A DNA stretch of 64,000 nucleotides from Bdellovibrio bacteriovorus str. Tiberius (GTDB lineage: Bacteria; Bdellovibrionota; Bdellovibrionia; Bdellovibrionales; Bdellovibrionaceae): positions 124,001 through 188,000 of the forward strand of contig NC_019567.1 of NCBI RefSeq assembly GCF_000317895.1, in the 5' to 3' direction. The translations under genes and the position numbers were made by a program. The notes below the pieces were generated by a model that had not been told where the DNA came from, ran no database searches, and saw only the letters and a list, made by a program, of their open reading frames with translations. This document shows positions 54,211 to 61,870 of the stretch, in pieces. Numbering within the stretch: position 1 is the first letter of the stretch; each line of letters starts with the position of its first letter.

Positions 54211-54767
54211 GCACCCAAGATGTACTGATTCGTATTCAGGCAACTCCAAACCCTAACGCGTGGAAATTCGTGTTGGATCGCGCTGTTTTGAATGACGGCA
54301 AGGCGACCTATGCTGATGCTAAGGAAGCTGAACAGAGCATTCTGGCGTCTTCATTGTTCCAGGTGGAGGGTGTTCGTCAGGTTCACTTCTTCCAGAACGT
54401 GATCACGATCACTCACAACTTCGATGCAGATCCCGAAGAAATTCAGCGCAACGTCTGTTCGGTGATTCAAACCCGCATGCCGGCACATAATCCGGCCGTG
54501 ACTCAGATGGATGAAAAGAAGCTTCGTCGCGCCAGTCTTCCTCCCGAGGTCCAGCAGATCGAAGAGATTCTGGACCAAACGGTCCGTCCCGGTTTGCAGG
54601 GTGACGGCGGGGATCTGGATGTGGTGAAATATGAAGATAACAAGCTATATGTCTTCTATCAGGGAGCTTGTGGAACCTGCCCGAGTGCCACTTCAGGAAC
54701 ACTGATGGCCATCGAGGGAATTTTGCGGGATCAATTCAATCCGACAATTGAAGTTATCCCGATGTGA
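54207..54767 (+). CDS. nfu: Nfu-type Fe-S carrier protein
   Basis: The 186-residue protein has an N-terminal Nfu_N domain (about 1-95: QATPNPNAWKFVLDRAVL and VHFFQNVITITHN) and a C-terminal NifU-like domain with the cluster motif CGTCPSA (about 150-156). It resembles mitochondrial/plastid-type NFU1, and bacterial NfuA shares only the C-terminal half of this layout. It receives clusters from SufBCD and delivers them to target enzymes. It ends the suf operon; the next gene starts six bases on. Confidence 0.9.
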   Translation: MSTQDVLIRIQATPNPNAWKFVLDRAVLNDGKATYADAKEAEQSILASSLFQVEGVRQVHFFQNVITITHNFDADPEEIQRNVCSVIQTRMPAHNPAVTQMDEKKLRRASLPPEVQQIEEILDQTVRPGLQGDGGDLDVVKYEDNKLYVFYQGACGTCPSATSGTLMAIEGILRDQFNPTIEVIPM

Positions 54768-54773
54768 GGATGA

Positions 54774-55439
54774 ATGCAGTCAGCGCAAGGTGCTCAGAAG
54801 CAAACTCCGGACCGGGTTGAAAAATTTCGTCTGTTGTGTGAGCGCCTCGCCCTGGTTCTGCAAAAAGAGGGCTTGTCTGTCAAACCCTACCGTGACCCCG
54901 CTCTACCATTTTTTAATCAGCTGAATGAAAATCAAAAAGACATCGCCCTTCAAACCTTGAAGGACTATCTGGAAATCTGCCAGGAAGCCCACGCGGAAAG
55001 TTTCTCTTTAAAAGATTCCCCGCGCTTTTGTTGGAAGGCTTTGCGCCGCTGGGGCTTGATCCCGGCCTCTGACTTTTTCGACAAATTACAAGAAGCCGAC
55101 TCGGTGGAAGTGTACACCGAAGAAGGTCTGCAGGTTTTTCGCAATCTGCGCTTCTTTGAGGTATGCACCTACACTCTGGAAGAGCTTTATTCTTTAGAGT
55201 GGTGGAAACTGTACGGTCGTGAAGAGTCGGTGACCCGTGATCTGTTTTCAATTTCTTTGGATCTGATCAACGGACGCATTGCGGGAACTTTGAATTTCGA
55301 TACCGGCAAGCATGATTTGTGGGAGCTGTCTTCAGAAGGGATGCGCCGTTTTGTGGTGGAGCCTAGGCATGCGTGCTCTCTCCGTCGCAACGGAGAGATT
55401 CGTGGCTTTCTATTTACGACGACGGTGGACTGTCTCTGA
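54774..55439 (+). CDS. Conserved hypothetical cytoplasmic protein downstream of suf
   Basis: The ATG at 54774 has GAGGA seven bases upstream and gives 221 residues. No signal peptide or membrane segment is present. The protein is rich in Leu, Glu, Arg and Trp and contains several aromatic pairs (EEWW-like: EWWKLYGREE). I cannot match it to a family. Co-transcription with nfu (6-base gap) suggests an Fe-S or stress-linked role, with no direct evidence. The last 30 bases overlap the convergent gene that starts at 55967. Confidence 0.6.
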   Translation: MQSAQGAQKQTPDRVEKFRLLCERLALVLQKEGLSVKPYRDPALPFFNQLNENQKDIALQTLKDYLEICQEAHAESFSLKDSPRFCWKALRRWGLIPASDFFDKLQEADSVEVYTEEGLQVFRNLRFFEVCTYTLEELYSLEWWKLYGREESVTRDLFSISLDLINGRIAGTLNFDTGKHDLWELSSEGMRRFVVEPRHACSLRRNGEIRGFLFTTTVDCL

Positions 55440-55967
55440 TCCCAGTTGTTCTTCTGCGGATCTTTTCATGTCGGGCGCGGTGGCTTCCATGGTGTCTTCG
55501 TTGCGGCTGACAATCACCGCTGAATTACCCAGAACCTCTTCCTGAGCCAAGGCTTTCACCGCCAAAGAGATGGCTTTCTGTTTTTCTTTCGAGAATCCCG
55601 TCACGGTGATCTTTAGTTCAACCACCTGGCCGATTTTAACGCCGGACAAAGTGTCAGAGGTGATACCGTCAACCACGCTCACGCCTTCCGGCAGAGACCA
55701 GGTGTACGCCAGATCCCCCTGCAGGGTCTGATTTACCAGAACGCGGCCGACAAGATTCACTTCGTCGCTGCCGGATTCAGGGATTTCGTCTTCGGATTTT
55801 AATTCAACATGGAAAAGAGCCAGATGCTTCCCAACCGGAGCCGGTCGCCATGTGGACTTGCCAGTCGAGGCGGGTGTGCGATTTTCAGACTTTCCCGCGA
55901 ACGAGAAAACGGAAACGCCAACAAGCAGTGAGAGGACTGAGGTGATGGCTATCTTTCGGTTCCACAT
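55410..55967 (-). CDS. Secreted protein paired with a metalloprotease-like lipoprotein
   Basis: The 185-residue protein has a signal peptide (about 1-24, SFAGK). The mature part is beta-rich with an immunoglobulin-like flavour: VNLVGRVLVNQ, AYTWSLPEGVSVVDG and VVELKITVTG, followed by an acidic/basic tail. The ATG lies within the end of the lipoprotein gene (19-base overlap, different frame), indicating coupled translation. Because the two are co-expressed and exported, the protein could be a chaperone or substrate-binding partner of the protease-like lipoprotein. Its 3' end overlaps that of the plus-strand gene by 30 bases. Confidence 0.7.
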   Translation of the reverse strand: MWNRKIAITSVLSLLVGVSVFSFAGKSENRTPASTGKSTWRPAPVGKHLALFHVELKSEDEIPESGSDEVNLVGRVLVNQTLQGDLAYTWSLPEGVSVVDGITSDTLSGVKIGQVVELKITVTGFSKEKQKAISLAVKALAQEEVLGNSAVIVSRNEDTMEATAPDMKRSAEEQLGSETVHRRRK

Positions 55968-57934
55968 ATGACTACTCCATCTTTTTTCAGTCTGTACGTT
56001 GCGGTACTTTTAAGTTTGTATTCGGCTTTTTCGTAAGCATCGATTTTTACATTTACAATATAGAACCCTGCCGAAAGTCCATTTAGGCTCACTGATTCGG
56101 TTGCTTGGGATGCTGTTTGACGACTTTGTTTGGCAAGGTATTCGCTGGAATATCCAGCCTTCCAGTAGGCGTCTTCGAAGTAGACATAGTCTTTCTTGTA
56201 AAGAATAAGATCTAAATTTAGGGGTTCACTGCTGGGGCCAACAGTTGATGAAGTGTATTCCAAGCTAAGAGTTCCCGATCCACCGCCATGATAGAGCAAG
56301 TAGAAGTCATTATTGACTTGTTGGTTTGAGCGGGTAACGGGATCTCTTGAGCTCATTTTGGTTTCAGGTGCGCCAACGGTGAAGGTGACATCTGAGCAGG
56401 TGGTTGAGCCCAGGTAGTAAGCATAGTCCTTCGTAGTTTTAGTCTGCTTCTCTTCTGAGAGAATGGCGTCCCATTTAGCGGTTGCGCCGCCGATGTTTAC
56501 AGAAAGTAGATAGTTAAATAAGCCAACACTAGGTACAGGATAGGTCGTCGTGTTTACCAGACTGCTGGTTAGTGGCGTTCCTTTTTTGTGGCCGGAGGTG
56601 TCTTCACCCGCAAAGGTCTTCCAGATGTTTGTGAAACTGACGCCTCCACCATATTTTGTGGCTTCATACTGAGCGTCATCCTTGCGAGTGGCTTTATACA
56701 AAGCGCGTGACACAGAAACTTCACGGAAGGTTCCGGTGCCGGCAAGGTCTGCTGACGTATTGTCATAGCTAGCGGCCGTTCCATCCTGCCAAAGATTGAA
56801 GGAAATGCTGACGCCGGCCGTGTTGCCGGAAGCGCGATAGCCATAAGTATCAACATAGTAGTGATAACGAGGATCCGTCGGGGCGCGACTTTCATCGGCA
56901 CTGTTATAGGCGGCATTCGCACCACTCAGTACGGCCGCTTGGAAATAGTTGGCCCAGCCTTCACTCCAGGAAAGTCTTGCATCAATGACAAAGTTCCCGG
57001 TGTGAGATCCGCCAGGAGATCCGGAGTTCCCGTACACGTCCTCAAGGAAATGACCGTATTCGTGCAGGATCACTGAATCATCAAAGTGGTCGGTGTCCGA
57101 AGACTTCACATCACCGTTCACGCCCCCTAAAATGTACAGTTTGCGTTCGCCAGGAGAATAGAATGACAGTGGAGTATTTGAACCAAAATAAGAGTAAGGA
57201 TTGAATCCGGCCTTCCAGAACACGGTCACTTTGTCAGCCACCCACCAAAGGTTGGGGTTAACTGATGGGGTGCCACCATTGTTCTTGCTGATGTTTCTGC
57301 GGATGTATTCATTTGCCAGTAGGATATTGTACATGATGTTGAAGGCTCCGCCTTCAATTCTGGAGGAGATACTTTCGTTGGCTTCGGCGTAGACTGGGTC
57401 TGCACTCATGTCCTTAGATCCGGAAGCTACATTGTCAGAAGTTATGGTAATGGTTTTGGCAGCATAGTGAGGAGTGTTGGCATAGATATCCGCTAAGACA
57501 CTCACTTTCAGATAGTCATTATAAGCGCGCGAAAACACCTTGAACGTGTAGGTGCCAGCCGTCTTTGGAATCATGAAAGAGGCGATCCCCTGAGTAGTGG
57601 TTTCGCCCTGTTGAATGCGGGTGCCGGAAGCATCATAGATATGGAATTCAGCAAAGGCGATCGGGATGGCATTGGCCGCAGAAACCACGGAGGTCAGTCC
57701 GTTGGTAGAGCTGCCTGGAGTGAAACTTAAACCACGATACAGGAACTTTGCCGGCAGTGTGACGGTCACGGACTGGGCGGCATCCATATCAGTGGGCTTG
57801 CCGTAATAGGTCGGTTCTGGGGATGCAGGGGCATTGGATGAATAGTCGCCGCCCTCAAGGCCGCCACCACCACAAGCTGTCAAAATAAGAGTCCACGCGC
57901 TGATAAAACCAGCCATCATCCGGTTCAAAGTCAT
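55949..57934 (-). CDS. Lipoprotein with zinc-metalloprotease motif
   Basis: The 661-residue protein begins with a signal peptide and lipobox LILTAC (Cys about residue 21) followed by a Gly-rich linker. The mid-region carries HEYGH (residues 291-295) in VILHEYGHFLEDVYGN, and 30 residues later SEGWANYF (about 324-331), a pattern of gluzincin-type metallopeptidases in which the Glu is the third zinc ligand. It is therefore predicted to be a zinc protease. N- and C-terminal domains are beta-rich (LSLEYTSSTVGP and similar). It could degrade prey proteins or trim surface proteins. The assignment is by motif only. Confidence 0.72.
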   Translation of the reverse strand: MTLNRMMAGFISAWTLILTACGGGGLEGGDYSSNAPASPEPTYYGKPTDMDAAQSVTVTLPAKFLYRGLSFTPGSSTNGLTSVVSAANAIPIAFAEFHIYDASGTRIQQGETTTQGIASFMIPKTAGTYTFKVFSRAYNDYLKVSVLADIYANTPHYAAKTITITSDNVASGSKDMSADPVYAEANESISSRIEGGAFNIMYNILLANEYIRRNISKNNGGTPSVNPNLWWVADKVTVFWKAGFNPYSYFGSNTPLSFYSPGERKLYILGGVNGDVKSSDTDHFDDSVILHEYGHFLEDVYGNSGSPGGSHTGNFVIDARLSWSEGWANYFQAAVLSGANAAYNSADESRAPTDPRYHYYVDTYGYRASGNTAGVSISFNLWQDGTAASYDNTSADLAGTGTFREVSVSRALYKATRKDDAQYEATKYGGGVSFTNIWKTFAGEDTSGHKKGTPLTSSLVNTTTYPVPSVGLFNYLLSVNIGGATAKWDAILSEEKQTKTTKDYAYYLGSTTCSDVTFTVGAPETKMSSRDPVTRSNQQVNNDFYLLYHGGGSGTLSLEYTSSTVGPSSEPLNLDLILYKKDYVYFEDAYWKAGYSSEYLAKQSRQTASQATESVSLNGLSAGFYIVNVKIDAYEKAEYKLKSTATYRLKKDGVVICGTER

Positions 57935-58312
57935 GTAGAACTTATCGGACTTACGGGGGGTGGGCTGAACGCGCGAAAGCCCTATTTCTTAATCGAAATT
58001 ATTGAGGAAATGACGAAGTTTTTTGCAGGACTGTCTCGGCTTGAGACAAATAAAAAAAGGCTCGAAGACCACTCTGAAAAAGTAAACCTGTTTTAGCTAA
58101 GGTGGGTAACCATGATAACAACTTTAGGCTTCTCAGTACGAGCTGAGCTTGCTCACCATTGTCAGGGACAGTCCCCAAAAATATGCTTGTAAGGTTTATT
58201 TTCGATAGAGATTTACGCCGTCGAACCCTTCTGTAAATCATTCTATCATGTCTTTCTATATCGTCAATCGAACCGGACTCTTACTTTCCGGTAAAGCTCC
58301 GATAAATTGCTT
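57935..58312. other. 378-base gap between divergent genes
   Basis: No convincing gene here. It holds the dyad TGTCTC (58032-58037)/GAGACA (58043-58048), about 100 bases upstream of the lipoprotein start, and a GGGAC-A-GTCCC dyad at 58165-58175. An 80-codon minus-strand frame (57999-58241) has no ribosome site or family features. Promoters for the divergent genes must lie in it. Confidence 0.5.
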
Positions 58313-58531
58313 ATGACACCAGAAAAGCTCGATTTTATTTTTCCCTTCGTGGTTTTTTTCTATGGACTCCTGATGGTTGTTGTGTTGGAGAACCCTGTCC
58401 TGGCGCGCATCGGGCAGGAGCGCATGGGTCAGGCCTATGCCAATTTGGCCAAACACAAATCCCTGGGTTGGGTGTGTTTTTTCGTGGGCGGATTGTGGTC
58501 CGTCCAGAACGTTTGGCACTCCAGTCTATAG
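58313..58531 (+). CDS. Small membrane protein, unknown function
   Basis: The ATG at 58313 gives 72 residues with two hydrophobic segments (about 8-28, FVVFFYGLLMVVVLENP, and 48-65, WVCFFVGGLWSVQNVW) separated by a polar loop. No clear ribosome site precedes it. A TTG six bases earlier is an alternative start. The frame is reasonably membrane-like and the gene is 56 bases upstream of xseA, so it may be a real small membrane protein; the sequence alone cannot exclude a chance frame. Confidence 0.5.
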   Translation: MTPEKLDFIFPFVVFFYGLLMVVVLENPVLARIGQERMGQAYANLAKHKSLGWVCFFVGGLWSVQNVWHSSL

Positions 58532-58565
58532 GTCGTTGACTCTCAATGTATTGACTCCACCCCGA

Positions 58566-58587
58566 GGGAGCATTAGCCTCTGCTCCC
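58566..58587 (+). promoter_or_regulatory. Hairpin adjacent to the xseA start codon
   Basis: GGGAGC (58566-58571) and GCTCCC (58582-58587) form a 6-bp stem with a 10-base loop ending immediately before the ATG. The left arm contains the only Shine-Dalgarno-like sequence, so folding could either hide it or bring it nearer the start. Confidence 0.35.
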
Positions 58588-59994
58588 ATGTCGGACTCTC
58601 CTAATCAGCCTCTTCGCAAAACAGATGTTTCAGCCCAAGCCAGTCTTGGAGCTGCGGACCTATTGACGAAGACCAACGAACCTTCCGTGCTTTCCGTCGA
58701 GCAGCTGAATATCTATGTGAAGCAGCTGCTGGAAGGTCAGATCGGTCAGGTGTGGGTGAAGGGGGAGATTTCCAACTTCAAGGCACACACCTCCGGCCAT
58801 TTTTATTTCAGTCTGAAAGATTCCCGTTCCCAGATCACGGCCGTGATGTTCCGTGGTCACAATGCCCGCTTGAAATTCAAACCCACCGATGGGATGGAAG
58901 TCATCGTTCGCGGCCGTATCACGGTGTATGAACCGCGCGGCAACTATCAGCTGATGTGCGAGATGATGGAACCTGTCGGTGCCGGAGCTTTGCAAAAAGC
59001 TTTCGAGCAGCTGAAAATGAAATTGAAGGCCGAGGGCTTGTTTGAGTCAGCCCGTAAAAAGCCGATTCCCACTTTCCCAAGACATATTGCGATTGTGACT
59101 TCTCCGACCGGGGCGGCGATTCGTGATATTTTGAATGTTCTTTCCCGTCGCGCCAAAGCCATCCAGGTGACGGTGGTTCCAACCATCGTGCAGGGGGAAG
59201 CGGCCGCTCCACAAATTTGCGAGGCCTTTAAAAAAGCCACGGCTCTTCCGGGTGTGGATGTTGTGATTGTCGGGCGCGGTGGTGGATCCATTGAAGACAT
59301 GTGGTGCTTCAATGATGAACGGCTTGCGCGTTTGATTGCGGCAAGCCCGGTCCCGGTGATTTCCGCCGTGGGACATGAAATTGATTTTACTATCGCTGAC
59401 TTTGTGGCGGACTTGCGTGCGCCAACGCCTTCGGCGGCGGCAGAACTGGTGGCGAAAAGCTCTGGCGAACTGGCCAACAAGGTTGTGTCGCTTGAGCGCA
59501 TGCTGCATCTGACTTTTGAAAAGAAGATGAAGTTCCTGCGTGAAAAGATGCTGGGTCTTTCCAAGCGCTTGGTAGACCCGAAGCGCCGCTTGCAGGATCT
59601 GGAGCTTCGCAATGATGATCTTTTGAACCGTCTGGAGTTCGCGATCAACCGCCGTCTGGCGGAGCGCCGGCACCGGGTGGAGCTGATGAGTCAGAAACTG
59701 GGAAGCCCTCAGGATCTGATCGATGAAAAGAAAAAGGATCTGGAATATCTGAAAACACGTTCTGAAAAGGCGCTGCATTTTTCGATTGAAAGAAAAAAGG
59801 CCCGCATGGGCAAGGTCATGGCTATGCTGGATAGTCTCAGCCCCCTGAAGGTGGTTGAGCGTGGCTATTCAATCGTGACCAAAAATTCTGAAGTTATTAA
59901 ATCTGCGAGTCAGGTGAAAAAGGGAGACCTTTTGGATATCCGTCTGGCTCAGGGCTCAGTGACCGCCATCGTGGATGGCGTGAAGGAGGAATAG
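58588..59994 (+). CDS. xseA: Exodeoxyribonuclease VII large subunit
   Basis: The 468-residue protein has an N-terminal OB-fold (about 35-135: VKGEISNFKAHTSGHFYFSLKDS) and the XseA catalytic domain, with IAIVTSPTGAAIRDILNVL (about 165-183), VDVVIVGRGGGSIEDMW (about 220-236) and AVGHEIDFTIADFVAD (about 262-277), followed by a long coiled coil. It degrades single-stranded DNA with XseB, encoded next. The first 30 residues are an extension not needed for the OB-fold; a later start such as the TTG at 58663 is possible. Confidence 0.95.
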   Translation: MSDSPNQPLRKTDVSAQASLGAADLLTKTNEPSVLSVEQLNIYVKQLLEGQIGQVWVKGEISNFKAHTSGHFYFSLKDSRSQITAVMFRGHNARLKFKPTDGMEVIVRGRITVYEPRGNYQLMCEMMEPVGAGALQKAFEQLKMKLKAEGLFESARKKPIPTFPRHIAIVTSPTGAAIRDILNVLSRRAKAIQVTVVPTIVQGEAAAPQICEAFKKATALPGVDVVIVGRGGGSIEDMWCFNDERLARLIAASPVPVISAVGHEIDFTIADFVADLRAPTPSAAAELVAKSSGELANKVVSLERMLHLTFEKKMKFLREKMLGLSKRLVDPKRRLQDLELRNDDLLNRLEFAINRRLAERRHRVELMSQKLGSPQDLIDEKKKDLEYLKTRSEKALHFSIERKKARMGKVMAMLDSLSPLKVVERGYSIVTKNSEVIKSASQVKKGDLLDIRLAQGSVTAIVDGVKEE

Positions 59995-59995
59995 A

Positions 59996-60220
59996 ATGGA
60001 TTTTGAAAAGAAACTAGGCCGTCTGGAAGAGATCGTGCAAAAGATGGAAAAAGGCGATCTGGCTTTGGAAGAGTCTTTGAAGCTGTTCGAGGAGGGCGTG
60101 AAACTTTCCCGCGAATGTCATCACCGTTTGAACGAAGCTGAATCCAAAGTGAAGCTTTTGATGTCCGTGGGGGCTGATGGTCAGCCTGTGACCACTGACT
60201 TCACTCCAGAGGAGAACTAG
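59996..60220 (+). CDS. xseB: Exodeoxyribonuclease VII small subunit
   Basis: The 74-residue protein is the typical XseB: LGRLEEIVQKMEKGDLALEE followed by SLKLFEEGVKLSRECHHRL, a helical hairpin that binds XseA. The gene starts one base after the xseA stop and ends two bases before ispA. A GAAGGAGG ribosome site lies at the end of xseA. Confidence 0.95.
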   Translation: MDFEKKLGRLEEIVQKMEKGDLALEESLKLFEEGVKLSRECHHRLNEAESKVKLLMSVGADGQPVTTDFTPEEN

Positions 60221-60222
60221 CC

Positions 60223-61092
60223 TTGGATCTCGCCATTCAGATTGATCAGGAAATCGCCGCGCGCACCCAGGCTGTGAATCAGTTTGTGGAAAAATATCTG
60301 TCTGACATGGAACTGCCGGCAGGCAATGCCATTTCTGAATTGCGAAAGTCCATGCTTTATTCCGCCACCAATGGCGGGAAACGTTTCCGTCCGGTTCTGT
60401 CCTTGCTGGTCGGTGAATTGTTCGGGGCCGGTAAAGAGCGCATCTTGCCTTTCGCCGCTGCCGTGGAAATGATTCACACCTATTCTTTGATTCATGATGA
60501 TCTGCCGTGCATGGATAACGATGACATGCGCCGCGGGAAGCCTACCAATCACAAAGTGTTTGGCGAAGACTTTGCTCTGCTGGCCGGGGATGCTCTTTTG
60601 ACTGAAGCTTTCATGCTGATTGCGGAAAACTATGGGGATAACAGTTTCCTGGTGGGTCATCTGACACGCCTGTTGTCTTCGGCAGCGGGAATTCGTGGCA
60701 TGGTCGGTGGTCAGGCGATTGACCTGCGCGCCGGTGACAGGCAAATGTCACTGGAAGAACTGACTCATCTGCACCGTCTTAAAACCGGCGCGTTGATTCG
60801 TGTGGCGGTAGAGGGTGCGGCAGTGATTGCCGGGGCAAAGCCGACTGAAATTGAAAGTCTAAAAAAATTCGGTGAAGGTTTGGGGCTTGCTTTCCAAGTG
60901 GCGGATGATGTTCTGGATCACGGCGAAAAAGGTCAGGATTTTCGCAGCTTCACCGGTATCCTGGGACTTGAAGGCACCAAGACATATCTGAAGGATGTCA
61001 GTGCTTCTACTTTGGCGGAACTGCACAAGGTTTCCGCCGATGCTCCGCTCTTGGAGTATCTGATCAGCTTTAATCAAAACCGTCAGGTGTAA
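60223..61092 (+). CDS. ispA: Polyprenyl diphosphate synthase (farnesyl/geranylgeranyl type)
   Basis: This 289-residue enzyme starts at a TTG behind GGAGAA. It has both aspartate-rich motifs: first LIHDDLPCMDNDDMRRG (about 86-102), second in FQVADDVLD (about 225-233). The CxxxDD-like first motif with two residues inserted and the chain-length region (FAAAVEMIHTYS) match bacterial FPP synthases of the IspA group. It makes the C15 precursor for undecaprenyl phosphate and quinones. It follows xseAB, a common gene order in bacteria. Confidence 0.92.
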   Translation: MDLAIQIDQEIAARTQAVNQFVEKYLSDMELPAGNAISELRKSMLYSATNGGKRFRPVLSLLVGELFGAGKERILPFAAAVEMIHTYSLIHDDLPCMDNDDMRRGKPTNHKVFGEDFALLAGDALLTEAFMLIAENYGDNSFLVGHLTRLLSSAAGIRGMVGGQAIDLRAGDRQMSLEELTHLHRLKTGALIRVAVEGAAVIAGAKPTEIESLKKFGEGLGLAFQVADDVLDHGEKGQDFRSFTGILGLEGTKTYLKDVSASTLAELHKVSADAPLLEYLISFNQNRQV

Positions 61093-61093
61093 C

Positions 61094-61870
61094 ATGAGCG
61101 ATAAACTGCGTTTGGATCTTTATCTTGTTGAAAAGGGTCTGGCGCAGTCGCGCACGCATGCTCAGGAACTGATCGAGGCCGGTCAGGTTTTTCTTTTTGA
61201 AAATTCGCAAAAGCGTATTCTGAAAAAGGCAAGCTTTGCTGTCTTGGACTCGCATCACGGAAAAATTGAAGTTGAAGCCGGTCCGGCGAATCGTTTTGTG
61301 TCCCGTGGGGGCCTGAAGCTGGAAGGTGCTTTGGCGCAAGCCGGGGTTTTCGTGCAAGGTCTGAAGGTTCTGGATGTGGGTATTTCCACAGGGGGCTTTA
61401 CCGATTGTCTTCTGCAAAAGGGCGCAAGCGTGGTGTTGGGTGTGGACGTGGGTCATGGTCAGGTTCACAGCAGCCTTCTTTCCAATCCACGACTGACAGT
61501 TATTGAGGGCATCAATGCCCGCAATCTTTCCCGTGAAGAGGCGGTCAATCAGGCCACCCCGCCGGATAAGTTTGATTTGGTCGTTATGGATGTTTCTTTT
61601 ATTTCTATCTCTTTGATTGTTCCGGAATTGGCGCATTTTCTTAAGACTGAAGGCTGTCTTTTAAGTCTGGTGAAGCCCCAATTTGAGGTCGGCGTTGACG
61701 GCCTTGCCAAGGGCGGTATAGTCAAAGATGTTTCACTGTACAAAGAAGTCGAGACGCGAATAAAGGATCTCTGTTCGCATAATGGATTTAAGGTTCTCGA
61801 TTACTTCCCATCTCCGATTCAGGGAAAGGACGGAAATAATGAGTTCTTCGTTTTTGCCAAAAAAATCTAG
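61094..61870 (+). CDS. tlyA: TlyA-family rRNA 2'-O-methyltransferase
   Basis: The 258-residue protein has an N-terminal S4 RNA-binding domain (about 3-65, LRLDLYLVEKGLAQSRTHAQ) and an FtsJ-like methyltransferase domain with the SAM motif LDVGISTGGFTDCLLQKGA (about 92-110). It contains DKFDLVVMDVSFISISLIV, typical of TlyA. Family members methylate 16S and 23S rRNA cytidines. The gene follows ispA by one base. Its last 32 bases overlap the next gene, read in another frame. Confidence 0.92.
   Translation: MSDKLRLDLYLVEKGLAQSRTHAQELIEAGQVFLFENSQKRILKKASFAVLDSHHGKIEVEAGPANRFVSRGGLKLEGALAQAGVFVQGLKVLDVGISTGGFTDCLLQKGASVVLGVDVGHGQVHSSLLSNPRLTVIEGINARNLSREEAVNQATPPDKFDLVVMDVSFISISLIVPELAHFLKTEGCLLSLVKPQFEVGVDGLAKGGIVKDVSLYKEVETRIKDLCSHNGFKVLDYFPSPIQGKDGNNEFFVFAKKI

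Noticed and set aside
57999..58241. 80-codon minus-strand frame in the intergenic gap
   Set aside because: No ribosome site, no conserved motif and a composition like random sequence.
61782..61838. Upstream ATG for the patatin-like lipoprotein
   Set aside because: It lies inside tlyA and would place 19 residues ahead of a clear lipoprotein signal; the ATG at 61839 has a good ribosome site.
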